Assembly: GCA_028685945.1 (NCBI GenBank)
Contig: JAQUCZ010000001.1
Span: 1 to 38,441 of the forward strand
DNA length: 38,441 bases
Direction: 5' to 3'
Origin: Sulfurimonadaceae bacterium
Lineage (GTDB): Bacteria > Campylobacterota > Campylobacteria > Campylobacterales > Sulfurimonadaceae
The notes beneath the pieces are model-generated. The model ran no database searches, was not told where the DNA came from, and was given only the letters and a program-made list of their open reading frames with translations. The translations under genes were made by a program, and so were the position numbers. Every line of letters starts with the position of its first letter. Positions within the stretch are counted from its first letter, which is position 1. Of the stretch, positions 17,850 to 25,590 are shown in pieces.

Positions 17850-18167
17850 ATGGCTAGAGCATTATTGAAATTTATCCGTGTGTCCCCTATTAAATCTCGT
17901 CTTGTTGCAAGAGAAATTCAAGGTATGAATGCTGCTGAAGCATTGGCTGCTTTAGAGTTTACTCCGAACAAGGCTGCTAAAATTATCTACAAAGTACTTG
18001 CTTCTGCAGTTGCTAACAGTGGTAATGAGGCTGAAGATTGTATCGTAAAATCTTGTCGTGTTGACAACGGTCCTGTTCTTAAAAGATTCCGTCCGCGTGC
18101 TCGTGGTATGGCTTCCGGTATTCGTAAACCGACAGCACACATTTTAGTAGAAGTAGAGGGTAAATAG
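17850..18167 (+). CDS. rplV: 50S ribosomal protein L22
   Basis: A 105-residue L22. RVSPIKSRLVAREI is the conserved N-terminal helix, and the beta-hairpin region around KRFRPRARGMASGIRKPTAH reaches into the exit tunnel; changes in that loop cause macrolide resistance elsewhere. The sequence here looks like the normal type. Next gene follows after one base. Confidence 0.97.
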   Translation: MARALLKFIRVSPIKSRLVAREIQGMNAAEALAALEFTPNKAAKIIYKVLASAVANSGNEAEDCIVKSCRVDNGPVLKRFRPRARGMASGIRKPTAHILVEVEGK

Positions 18168-18168
18168 T

Positions 18169-18888
18169 ATGGGACAAAAAGTTAATCCTATTGGTTTACG
18201 TCTTGGTATCAACAGAAACTGGGAAAGCAGATGGTTTCCTAACTTTAAAACTGCTCCTGCAGCTTTAGGTGAAGATCACAAGATTCGTACATATTTGAAA
18301 AAAGAGCTTTACTATGCCGGTGTTTCTAACATCATCATCGAAAGAACGGTAAAAAGACTTCGTGTAACTATCGTAGCTGCACGTCCGGGTATCATTATCG
18401 GGAAAAAAGGTTCTGATATCGAGAAACTCAAAGATACTTTACAAGCACTTGTCGGAAAACAAATCTCTGTAAACATCAAAGAGGAGAAAAAAGCTCAAAC
18501 TTCGGCGCAATTGGTTGCTGAAAACGTAGCTACTCAGTTAGAGCGTCGTGTTGCGTTTAGACGTGCGATGAAAAAAGTGATGCAAGGTGCACAAAAATCA
18601 GGTGCAAAAGGTATCAAAATTTCAGTAAGCGGACGTTTAGGCGGTGCAGAGATGGCTCGTACGGAATGGTACTTAGAGGGACGTGTTCCACTTCATACTC
18701 TCCGTGCAAAAATCGATTACGGTTTTGCTGAAGCACATACGACTTACGGTTGTATCGGTGTAAAAGTTTGGATCTTCAAAGGTGAGGTTCTCACTAAAGG
18801 TATCCCTGCTGAAGCTAAAGAAGAGAAAAAAGAGACACGTCGTCCAACGAAACGTGCTCCAAAACGCGAAAGCGGAAAGGCTGAATAA
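18169..18888 (+). CDS. rpsC: 30S ribosomal protein S3
   Basis: A 239-residue S3 with the N-terminal MGQKVNPIGLRLGI block and a type II KH domain carrying the GXXG loop in PGIIIGKKGSDIE. S3 forms part of the mRNA entry channel and its helicase. The C-terminus has a lineage-type basic tail (about the last 25 residues, KEEKKETRRPTKRAPKR), longer than in E. coli. Confidence 0.98.
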   Translation: MGQKVNPIGLRLGINRNWESRWFPNFKTAPAALGEDHKIRTYLKKELYYAGVSNIIIERTVKRLRVTIVAARPGIIIGKKGSDIEKLKDTLQALVGKQISVNIKEEKKAQTSAQLVAENVATQLERRVAFRRAMKKVMQGAQKSGAKGIKISVSGRLGGAEMARTEWYLEGRVPLHTLRAKIDYGFAEAHTTYGCIGVKVWIFKGEVLTKGIPAEAKEEKKETRRPTKRAPKRESGKAE

Positions 18889-18890
18889 TC

Positions 18891-19316
18891 ATGTTAATGC
18901 CTAAAAGAACGAAATATCGTAAAGTAATGAAAGGGCGTAACCGCGGTTATGCTCGCAGCGGTTTCACGTTGGCTTTCGGTGATATCGCACTTAAAGCCGT
19001 AGAGGCAGGTCGTATCAACTCTCGTCAGATTGAGTCGGCTCGTATCTCTGCTACACGTCATATTAAGCGTAACGGTAAAATTTGGATTCGCGTATTCCCT
19101 GCTAAACCGTTAACTGCTAAGCCTTTAGAAACTCGTATGGGTAAAGGTAAAGGTTCAGTCGATCAGTGGGTAATGAACATTAAACCGGGTCGTATTATTT
19201 TTGAAATGGGCGGTGTTCCTGAAGAGCTTGCACGCGAAGCGTTAACTCTTGCAATGCACAAATTGCCATTCAAAACAAAAATCATAACTGCGGAGATGAG
19301 CAATGAAATATTCTGA
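18891..19316 (+). CDS. rplP: 50S ribosomal protein L16
   Basis: A 141-residue L16. MLMPKRTKYRKVMKGRNRG matches the conserved N-terminus, which supports the ATG at 18891 rather than the one two codons later. GKGKGSVDQWV and the Arg of FPAKPLTAKPLETRMGKGKG surround the tRNA-contact loop. Its end overlaps rpmC by 14 bp. Confidence 0.97.
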   Translation: MLMPKRTKYRKVMKGRNRGYARSGFTLAFGDIALKAVEAGRINSRQIESARISATRHIKRNGKIWIRVFPAKPLTAKPLETRMGKGKGSVDQWVMNIKPGRIIFEMGGVPEELAREALTLAMHKLPFKTKIITAEMSNEIF

Positions 19317-19491
19317 TTTGGCAGATAAAAGTTCAGCAGAGCTTCAAGCGATGCTTAAAGCGAAAAAAACTGAACTATTTACTTTGAAAATTAAACAAAA
19401 GATGATGCAATTACAAAATACTAGCGAGTTACGTACTGCTAAAAAAGATATTGCAAGAATCAACACTGCACTTAGCGCAGTGGCAAACTAG
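19303..19491 (+). CDS. rpmC: 50S ribosomal protein L29
   Basis: A 62-residue two-helix L29, with SSAELQAMLKAKKTELFTLK in the first helix and the NTSELRTAKKDIARINT motif in the second. It neighbours L23 at the tunnel exit. The gene starts inside rplP, so its translation is probably coupled. Confidence 0.95.
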   Translation: MKYSDLADKSSAELQAMLKAKKTELFTLKIKQKMMQLQNTSELRTAKKDIARINTALSAVAN

Positions 19492-19502
19492 GGGCGTAGC
19501 AG

Positions 19503-19751
19503 ATGACACATAAACGTGAAATTCAAGGTAACGTGGTTAAAGTAGCAGGCGACAAAACGGTTAGTATCGTTGTTGAGCGTCGTATTATGCACCCTCGCTA
19601 TCATAAAGTTGTAAAACGTTTCAAAAAGTACCTTGTACATGATGAGCGTAATGAATTAAAAGTAGGTGACGAGATTATTGCGATCGAATGTCGTCCGCTT
19701 TCTAAGACTAAATCTTTTAGACTTAAGACTGTAGTTTCAGGAGAAAAATAA
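19503..19751 (+). CDS. rpsQ: 30S ribosomal protein S17
   Basis: An 82-residue OB-fold S17. REIQGNVVKVAGDKTVSIVVE opens the fold, with HPRYHKVVKRFKKYLVHDE and ECRPLSKTKSFRL as later conserved blocks. It is an early 16S rRNA-binding protein. The TAA shares one base with the rplN ATG. Confidence 0.97.
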   Translation: MTHKREIQGNVVKVAGDKTVSIVVERRIMHPRYHKVVKRFKKYLVHDERNELKVGDEIIAIECRPLSKTKSFRLKTVVSGEK

Positions 19752-20119
19752 TGATCCAAAGTTTTACTCGTCTAAATGTAGCTGACAATACAGGCGCAAA
19801 AGAGATTATGTGTATTAAGGTACTTGGCGGTTCAAAACGTCGCTATGCTACGGTAGGTGATGTTATCATCGCTTCCGTAAAAAAAGCGATCCCGACTGCT
19901 AGAGTTAAAAAAGGTAAAGTAGTAAAAGCCGTAATCGTAAGAACATCTAAAGAGATCCACCGTGAAAACGGTTCTTTAATCCGTTTTGACGACAACGCGG
20001 CAGTTATACTTGATGACAAGAGAGAGCCAATCGGAACTCGTATTTTCGGCCCTGTAGGTCGTGAGGTTCGTTATGCCGGTTTTATGAAAATCGTATCTCT
20101 TGCACCGGAGGTTGTGTGA
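19751..20119 (+). CDS. rplN: 50S ribosomal protein L14
   Basis: A 122-residue L14 of exactly the usual length: MIQSFTRLNVADNTGAKEIM at the start, then VKAVIVRTSKEIHRENGSLIRFDDNA and GTRIFGPVGREVR. L14 helps form an intersubunit bridge and is the RsfS silencing-factor target. It starts on the last base of rpsQ and ends one base into rplX. Confidence 0.98.
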   Translation: MIQSFTRLNVADNTGAKEIMCIKVLGGSKRRYATVGDVIIASVKKAIPTARVKKGKVVKAVIVRTSKEIHRENGSLIRFDDNAAVILDDKREPIGTRIFGPVGREVRYAGFMKIVSLAPEVV

Positions 20120-20349
20120 TGGCAAAATTTAATTTCAAAAAAGGCGATACCGTAGAGATTATCGCCGGAGACGATCGCGGAACAAAAGCAACCGTACTCG
20201 CCGTAATGCCTAAGAAAAACAAGGTTATCGTCGAGGGTTGTAAAATTGCTAAAAAAGCGGTCAAACCAACTGAAGAGAACACAAAAGGCGGCTTTGTAAA
20301 CAAAGAGATGCCTATTGACGCTTCAAACGTTCGTAAAGTGGAGGCATAA
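20119..20349 (+). CDS. rplX: 50S ribosomal protein L24
   Basis: A 76-residue KOW-domain L24: FKKGDTVEIIAGDDRGTKATVLAV is the KOW motif, with GGFVNKEMPIDASNV near the end. I choose ATG 20119, which overlaps the rplN stop as TGATG, over the GTG one codon upstream at 20116. At 76 residues it is shorter than the E. coli protein (about 104), the usual form in this phylum. Confidence 0.95.
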   Translation: MAKFNFKKGDTVEIIAGDDRGTKATVLAVMPKKNKVIVEGCKIAKKAVKPTEENTKGGFVNKEMPIDASNVRKVEA

Positions 20350-20353
20350 TTAG

Positions 20354-20899
20354 ATGGCTCGTTTAAAAGATAAATATTTAAGTTTAAAGCCTGCATTGCA
20401 AGCAGAATTAGGTATCAAAAACGTAATGCAAGTACCGCAGATCGATAAAATCGTTATCTCTGTAGGTGCCGGTTTTGCAATGAAAGACAATAAACTTATG
20501 CAAAACATCGAAGATACGATTACTGCAATTGCCGGTCAAAAAGCAAGCACGATAATCGCAAAAAAATCGGTTGCAGGTTTTAAAGTTCGTGAAGGGATGC
20601 CTGTCGGTGTTTGCGTTACGCTACGCGGCGAAAACATGTACAACTTCCTTGATCGTCTTATCTCAATCGCTCTTCCGCGTGTAAAAGACTTCCGTGGTGT
20701 TCCAAGAAACGGATTCGACGGTCGCGGTAACTACAACTTCGGTATTCAAGAGCAATTGATTTTCCCGGAGATCAACTACGATTCAATCATGCAAGTTCAT
20801 GGTATGAATATTACAATCGTAACGACTGCTGATTCTGATAAGGCTGGATTTGCTCTTTTAGAGAAAATGGGTATGCCTTTTACAAAAGGGAGTAAATAA
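20354..20899 (+). CDS. rplE: 50S ribosomal protein L5
   Basis: A 181-residue L5. Conserved stretches include VPQIDKIVISVGAG, AGQKASTIIAKKSVAGFKVREG, ALPRVKDFRGV and a GRGNYNFGIQEQLIFPEI block. L5 binds 5S rRNA and contacts P-site tRNA. The stop codon overlaps the rpsN ATG by one base. Confidence 0.98.
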   Translation: MARLKDKYLSLKPALQAELGIKNVMQVPQIDKIVISVGAGFAMKDNKLMQNIEDTITAIAGQKASTIIAKKSVAGFKVREGMPVGVCVTLRGENMYNFLDRLISIALPRVKDFRGVPRNGFDGRGNYNFGIQEQLIFPEINYDSIMQVHGMNITIVTTADSDKAGFALLEKMGMPFTKGSK

Positions 20900-21084
20900 T
20901 GGCTAAGAAGTCTATGATCGCTAAAGCGAACAGAACTCCAAAGTTCAAAGTTCGCGCTTACACAAGATGTCAGATTTGTGGTCGTCCACACTCTGTACTT
21001 CGTGATTTCGGTATTTGTCGCGTTTGCTTTAGAAAAATGGCAAATGAAGGGTTAATCCCAGGCGTTAGAAAGTCAAGCTGGTAA
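20899..21084 (+). CDS. rpsN: 30S ribosomal protein S14, zinc-binding type
   Basis: A 61-residue S14 of the short zinc (C+) type. CQIC and CRVC, separated by GRPHSVLRDFGI, supply the four Zn ligands. S14 completes assembly of the 30S head near S3 and S10. A 40-bp gap, the longest inside this operon apart from its leader, follows before rpsH; no promoter stands out in it. Confidence 0.97.
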   Translation: MAKKSMIAKANRTPKFKVRAYTRCQICGRPHSVLRDFGICRVCFRKMANEGLIPGVRKSSW

Positions 21085-21124
21085 CAGCTTGATACTCCTA
21101 ATTGCAAGCATAAGGAAATAAAAA

Positions 21125-21520
21125 ATGATAAATGATTTAGTAGCGGATGCGTTGACTCGTATTCGTAATGCTGGTATGAGAAGATTGGCGGTTACAACTT
21201 TAGTTCACTCTAAAAGTGTTGAAGCTGTTGCGAACATCTTAGTTGAAAAAGGTTACTTGGATAGTTCTAACGTTCTTGAAGACGGCGTTAAAAAAACTAT
21301 TAAAGTTGTATTGAAATATGATGAGAATGACAGAACTGTGATCAACGAAATCAAAAAAATCTCTAAACCGGGTAGACGTGTTTACAAAGGTAAAGAAGAG
21401 ATTAAACGTTTCAAAAACGGTTACGGAACTATTATTGTTAGTACATCAAAAGGCGTCCTTCCAAATGATAAAGCTTATGAGCTTGGCATTGGCGGTGAAG
21501 TTTTATGTACAGTTTGGTAG
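21125..21520 (+). CDS. rpsH: 30S ribosomal protein S8
   Basis: A 131-residue S8: MINDLVADALTRIRNAG at the N-terminus, KPGRRVYKG in the middle, and GYGTIIVSTSKGVLPNDKA before the C-terminal GGEVLCTVW. In E. coli S8 represses the spc operon by binding a mimic of its 16S site; no such mimic was identified here. AAGGAA ribosome-binding site at 21113-21118. Confidence 0.98.
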   Translation: MINDLVADALTRIRNAGMRRLAVTTLVHSKSVEAVANILVEKGYLDSSNVLEDGVKKTIKVVLKYDENDRTVINEIKKISKPGRRVYKGKEEIKRFKNGYGTIIVSTSKGVLPNDKAYELGIGGEVLCTVW

Positions 21521-21532
21521 GAGGAATATAAC

Positions 21533-22069
21533 ATGTCAAGAATTGGTAAATTACCTGTAGAATTTGCAGCAGACGTAAAAGTAAGCGCAAACGGAAATGT
21601 TATAACTTTTGCTAAAGGCAAAAATAGTGTTGATTTAGATACAAAAGGGAATGTAGCTTTTGCTATCGAAGGAAACGTTTTAACTTTTAGTACATTGTCC
21701 GACTCTCGTACTCACAGAGCGTTTTGGGGTACATACCGTGCATTAGCGGCTAATATCGTAACAGGTCTACAAACAGGTTATACAAAAAAACTTGAGATTA
21801 ACGGTGTTGGTTACCGTGCTGCTGCAAACGGTAAAGTACTTAATCTTCAACTTGGTTTCTCACACGATATCAACTATCAGCTTCCTGATGCCGTTGATGC
21901 TAGTGTTGAGAAAAACGTTATTACGTTAACAAGCCACGATAAACAAACGCTTGGTCAAGTTGCATCTGAAATCCGTGGATTCCGTCCACCTGAGCCTTAT
22001 AAAGGTAAAGGTGTGAAATATGCTGAAGAGATAATCGCGCGTAAAGCCGGAAAAACATCTAAGAAATAA
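21533..22069 (+). CDS. rplF: 50S ribosomal protein L6
   Basis: A 178-residue L6 with the duplicated alpha/beta fold: MSRIGKLPVEF at the start, the NIVTGLQTGYTKKLEINGVGYRA region in the first repeat, and the diagnostic GFRPPEPYKGKGVKYAEE near the C-terminus. It binds 23S rRNA near the GTPase centre. Preceded by GGAGGA. Confidence 0.98.
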   Translation: MSRIGKLPVEFAADVKVSANGNVITFAKGKNSVDLDTKGNVAFAIEGNVLTFSTLSDSRTHRAFWGTYRALAANIVTGLQTGYTKKLEINGVGYRAAANGKVLNLQLGFSHDINYQLPDAVDASVEKNVITLTSHDKQTLGQVASEIRGFRPPEPYKGKGVKYAEEIIARKAGKTSKK

Positions 22070-22082
22070 GGGAGGGTATTAA

Positions 22083-22439
22083 ATGAATGCTAGAGTATTA
22101 AAAAGCAAAATTGCAAATCGCTTAAAGCGTAAACGTCGCGTACGTGCAAAAATATCTGGTAGTGCTACACTTCCTCGTGTTTCTGTATTCCGTTCTAATC
22201 GCTATTTGAGTGTCCAAGCTATCGATGACGCAACGTCAACGACTATCTGCGGCTTGAACTCAAAATCTACGGGTCATAAAGCTAACAAAGAGGGTGCTAC
22301 TGCTTTAGGTGCTGCATTTGCTGCAAAACTTAAAGAAGCCGGTATCGCTTCAATCGTTTTTGACCGTAACGGTTACCAATACCACGGCGTTATCGCTGCG
22401 TTTGGTGAATCTCTTCGTGCAAACGAAATTAAGTTCTAG
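22083..22439 (+). CDS. rplR: 50S ribosomal protein L18
   Basis: A 118-residue L18 with the basic N-terminus, the LPRVSVFRSNRYLSVQAIDD block and the C-terminal FDRNGYQYHGVIAAFGESLR. It brings 5S rRNA to the 50S together with L5. A GGGAGG ribosome-binding site precedes the ATG. Confidence 0.97.
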   Translation: MNARVLKSKIANRLKRKRRVRAKISGSATLPRVSVFRSNRYLSVQAIDDATSTTICGLNSKSTGHKANKEGATALGAAFAAKLKEAGIASIVFDRNGYQYHGVIAAFGESLRANEIKF

Positions 22440-22448
22440 GGGCTGACT

Positions 22449-22892
22449 ATGATGCAAATCAATAGAGATGAATTCGAAGAATCAATAGTTAATATTGGTC
22501 GTGTAACAAAAGTTGTAAAAGGTGGACGTCGTTTCCGTTTTACAGCACTTATCGTAGTTGGTAACAAAAAAGGTACTATCGGATACGGTGTTGGTAAAGC
22601 GAAAGAGGTTCCTGATGCAATCCGTAAAGCGGTTGACGAGGCGTTCAAAAACCTTACTACCGTAAAAATCAAAGGTACTACGATTGCACACGATATTGAG
22701 CATAAATTCAATGCAAGTCGTATCTTACTAAAACCGGCATCCGAGGGTACCGGGGTTATCGCAGGTGGAGCGGCTCGTCCGGTTCTTGAACTTGCCGGTT
22801 TCCAAGATATTCTTACAAAGTCTATCGGCTCAAACAATCCAAACACACTCGTACGTGCTACAGTTGAAGCACTGTCTCGTATTAAAGGATAG
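22449..22892 (+). CDS. rpsE: 30S ribosomal protein S5
   Basis: A 147-residue S5. VVKGGRRFRFTALIVVGNKKG is the N-terminal RNA-binding part, GYGVGKAKEVPDAIRKAV the central part, and GTGVIAGGAARPVLELAG the C-terminal domain start. It lines the mRNA entry channel. It is followed directly by rplO: rpmD (L30), which lies between them in E. coli, is absent, as in Campylobacterota generally. Confidence 0.98.
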   Translation: MMQINRDEFEESIVNIGRVTKVVKGGRRFRFTALIVVGNKKGTIGYGVGKAKEVPDAIRKAVDEAFKNLTTVKIKGTTIAHDIEHKFNASRILLKPASEGTGVIAGGAARPVLELAGFQDILTKSIGSNNPNTLVRATVEALSRIKG

Positions 22893-22895
22893 AAA

Positions 22896-23294
22896 ATGGG
22901 TATTGAAAACTTAACACCTGCAGAGGGTTCGACACACAGCCGTAAACGTGTTGGACGCGGCTGCGGTTCGGGTATGGGTAAAACTTCTACGCGCGGCGGA
23001 AAAGGTCAAACTGCTCGCAGCGGTAGCAAAAGAAAAAGAAACTTCGAGGGTGGACAAACTCCGCTTGCAAGAAGATTACCGAAAATCGGTTTTAACTCTC
23101 GCGTTATGAAACCGTACATTATCAATGTCGATAAAATAACTTCTGTTGCTGAGTTGGCTGAGATCACTATGGAATCTATCCGTGGCGTTCATAAAGTTGC
23201 TCAAGTTGTAAAAAAAGTTAAATTAGTAGGTGCGAACGCAAAAGCTTTAGCATCAAAAATTAAAGACGAAAACGTTACAACAACAGGTAAATAG
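22896..23294 (+). CDS. rplO: 50S ribosomal protein L15
   Basis: A 132-residue L15 with the glycine-rich N-terminal extension (RKRVGRGCGSGMGKTSTRGG, then GQTARSG) and the FEGGQTPLARRLPKIGF block. L15 is a late 50S assembly protein. It starts three bases after rpsE and ends two bases before secY. Confidence 0.97.
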   Translation: MGIENLTPAEGSTHSRKRVGRGCGSGMGKTSTRGGKGQTARSGSKRKRNFEGGQTPLARRLPKIGFNSRVMKPYIINVDKITSVAELAEITMESIRGVHKVAQVVKKVKLVGANAKALASKIKDENVTTTGK

Positions 23295-23296
23295 TT

Positions 23297-24559
23297 GTGA
23301 ATAAAAATCTAGTTAATAAGATACTTATTACGATAGGGTTTTTATTTATCTACCGCCTACTGGCATACGTGCCGGTTCCGGGCGTCGATACGGCTGTCAT
23401 AGCCTCTTTTTTTGATTCGCATCAATCGGATGCACTCGGTCTTTTTAACATGTTCAGCGGAAACGCCGTAGAAAGACTCTCTATAATATCTTTGGGTATT
23501 ATGCCTTACATCACCGCTTCAATCATTATGGAACTTCTTGCTGCTACTTTCCCTACTCTCGGTCAAATGAAAAAAGAGAGAGACGGTATGGTTAAATATA
23601 TGCAGATTATTCGTTACTCCACTATAGGTATTACAATCGTACAGGCAGTGGGTGTAAGCGTAGGTCTTCAAAGTTTAACCGGTCCTAGCGGCAACAGTGC
23701 TATTCTCATAGACTTCAGTACGTTTTTGACACTTTCTATCGTTTCAATGCTTGCAGGAACTATGCTTCTTATGTGGATCGGTGAGCAGATTACCCAAAGC
23801 GGTATCGGTAACGGTATATCTTTGATCATATTTGCGGGTATCGTTTCGGCGATTCCGAGTGCGATCGGTCAAGCGGTTACTATGGTGAATACGGGTGCTA
23901 TGAGCTTTATTACCGTGCTGTTTATTTTAGCACTTATCCTTGCTACGGTCGGGATAATTATCTACGTTGAGCTTGGGGAGCGTCGTATCCCTATCACGTA
24001 TGCTAAAAAGACTATTATGCAAAATCAAAACAAAAGAGTTATGAATTACATCCCGATCAAAGTAAACCTTTCAGGTGTTATCCCTGTAATCTTTGCAAGT
24101 GCGATCCTGATGTTTCCTATGACTGTTTTATCAAGTAGTTCAAACCCTACCGTACAGGCAATAGCAGACTTTTTAAATCCGAACGGGTATTTCTTTAACT
24201 TCTTAACTTTTGTATTCGTTGTTTTCTTTGCATTCTTTTATGCTTCGATCACGTTCAATGCAAAAGATATTTCGGACAATTTAAAACGTCAAGGTGGATT
24301 TATTCCCGGTATTCGTATCGGTGATGCGACAAAAGAGTTTTTGAATGAAACGGCAAGTCGATTGACTTTTACCGGTGCACTCTATTTGGGACTTGTTGCG
24401 ACATTGCCGTTTATGATTATCAAAGGGATGGGTGTCCCGTTTGTTTTCGGCGGTACAGCCGTTTTAATCGTCGTTCAGGTTGCTTTGGACACGATGAGAA
24501 AAATAGAGGCTCAGTTATATATGAGCAAATATGAAACACTAAGTGCGGTTGGTCTCTAA
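23297..24559 (+). CDS. secY: Preprotein translocase subunit SecY
   Basis: A 420-residue, ten-span SecY, the pore of the Sec protein-conducting channel in the inner membrane. Family blocks include FNMFSGNAVERLSIISLGIMP, the cytoplasmic loop with GERRIPITYAKK, and PGIRIGDATKEFLNETASRL in the loop before the last spans. The start is GTG at 23297, two bases after the rplO stop. The neighbouring adk of E. coli-type operons is missing, with map following directly. Confidence 0.98.
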   Translation: MNKNLVNKILITIGFLFIYRLLAYVPVPGVDTAVIASFFDSHQSDALGLFNMFSGNAVERLSIISLGIMPYITASIIMELLAATFPTLGQMKKERDGMVKYMQIIRYSTIGITIVQAVGVSVGLQSLTGPSGNSAILIDFSTFLTLSIVSMLAGTMLLMWIGEQITQSGIGNGISLIIFAGIVSAIPSAIGQAVTMVNTGAMSFITVLFILALILATVGIIIYVELGERRIPITYAKKTIMQNQNKRVMNYIPIKVNLSGVIPVIFASAILMFPMTVLSSSSNPTVQAIADFLNPNGYFFNFLTFVFVVFFAFFYASITFNAKDISDNLKRQGGFIPGIRIGDATKEFLNETASRLTFTGALYLGLVATLPFMIIKGMGVPFVFGGTAVLIVVQVALDTMRKIEAQLYMSKYETLSAVGL

Positions 24560-24561
24560 AA

Positions 24562-25320
24562 ATGGCCATCGCGCTTAGAAAACAAGACGAAATAGAAAAA
24601 CTAAGAGCCGCCAACAAAATCGTAGGCGGCGCCTTAGAGTTGCTTCGCGAAAATACAAAAGCGGGAATTTCTTTAAAAGAGCTTGATGCTATGGCGGAGG
24701 ATTATATCCGCTCTCACGGTGCCAAACCCTCTTTTAAAGGTCTTTACGGATTTCCCAACGCCGTTTGTACCTCCCTCAATCAAGTGATTATTCACGGAAT
24801 CCCTACAGATTATATACTTCAAGAAGGCGATATTATCGGTTACGATATCGGTACGGAGCTTGATGGATATTTCGGTGATGCCGCGATCACTGCTCCCGTA
24901 GGAAAAATATCCAAAGAAGATGAAGCACTTATAGCATGTGCGAAGGATTCTCTCTATTATGCAATAGAGGTGATTGAAGAGGGGATGCGCTTTAAAGAGC
25001 TTTCGATGTTGATCGAAAACTTTATTCGCGCTCGCGGATTTGTTCCGCTTCATAGTTTTTGCGGTCACGGTATCGGGAAAAAACCTCATGAAGAACCGGA
25101 AATTCCGAATTATTTAGAGGGAAAAAATCCAAAAGCGGGTCCAAAAATGAAAAACGGAATGGTTTTTTGTATCGAGCCTATGATCTGTCAAAAAGATTCT
25201 AAGCCGATTATTTTGGAAAATAAGTGGGATGTCGTTAGTGCCGACGGTTTACGCGGTTCACACTATGAGCATACTGTTGCTATAATCAATGGTAAAGCTG
25301 AAATTTTATCTCTTGCATAG
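24562..25320 (+). CDS. map: Methionine aminopeptidase type I
   Basis: A 252-residue metallo-aminopeptidase that removes the N-terminal Met from new proteins. The five metal ligands are visible: Asp95 (GYDIG), Asp106 (FGDAA), His169 (CGHGIG), Glu205 (FCIEP) and Glu236 (HYEHT). His78 in VIIHGIP is the substrate-side His. It starts two bases after secY and lies 18 bp before infA. Confidence 0.97.
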   Translation: MAIALRKQDEIEKLRAANKIVGGALELLRENTKAGISLKELDAMAEDYIRSHGAKPSFKGLYGFPNAVCTSLNQVIIHGIPTDYILQEGDIIGYDIGTELDGYFGDAAITAPVGKISKEDEALIACAKDSLYYAIEVIEEGMRFKELSMLIENFIRARGFVPLHSFCGHGIGKKPHEEPEIPNYLEGKNPKAGPKMKNGMVFCIEPMICQKDSKPIILENKWDVVSADGLRGSHYEHTVAIINGKAEILSLA

Positions 25321-25338
25321 AGAAGTAAGGAATACTAA

Positions 25339-25557
25339 ATGGCTAAATCAGATGTTATCGAAGTTGATGGCAAGATTATAGAGGCTTTGCCTAATGCAAC
25401 TTTTCGTGTCGAGTTAGAAAACGGACATATTATTTTATGTCATATTGCAGGAAAAATGCGTATGCACTATATTAAAATATTGCCGGGTGACCGTGTTAAA
25501 CTTGAGTTAACGCCTTATTCGTTGGATAAAGGTAGAATCACTTATCGTTATAAATAA
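25339..25557 (+). CDS. infA: Translation initiation factor IF-1
   Basis: A 72-residue OB-fold IF-1 of standard length: IEVDGKIIEALPNATFRVEL, then GHIILCHIAGKMRMHYIKILPGD and the C-terminal KGRITYRYK. It blocks the A site during initiation. It is the last gene of this transcription unit, ending at a strong hairpin; in most bacteria of this phylum rpmJ would follow directly. Confidence 0.98.
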   Translation: MAKSDVIEVDGKIIEALPNATFRVELENGHIILCHIAGKMRMHYIKILPGDRVKLELTPYSLDKGRITYRYK

Positions 25558-25582
25558 AAAAGAGAGTTTCGCTCTCTTTTTT
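25556..25582. terminator. Bidirectional rho-independent terminator after infA
   Basis: AAAAAAGAGAG and CTCTCTTTTTT form an 11-bp stem around a 5-base loop TTTCG. The A-run and T-run make it work for infA on the plus strand and for the rhodanese gene, which ends at 25591, on the minus strand. It overlaps the infA stop codon. Confidence 0.85.
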
Positions 25583-25590
25583 ACTTCCGT

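Noticed and set aside
22893..22895. Missing rpmD (L30) between rpsE and rplO as a novelty
   Set aside because: Its absence is general in Campylobacterota, so it supports the lineage call rather than being unusual.
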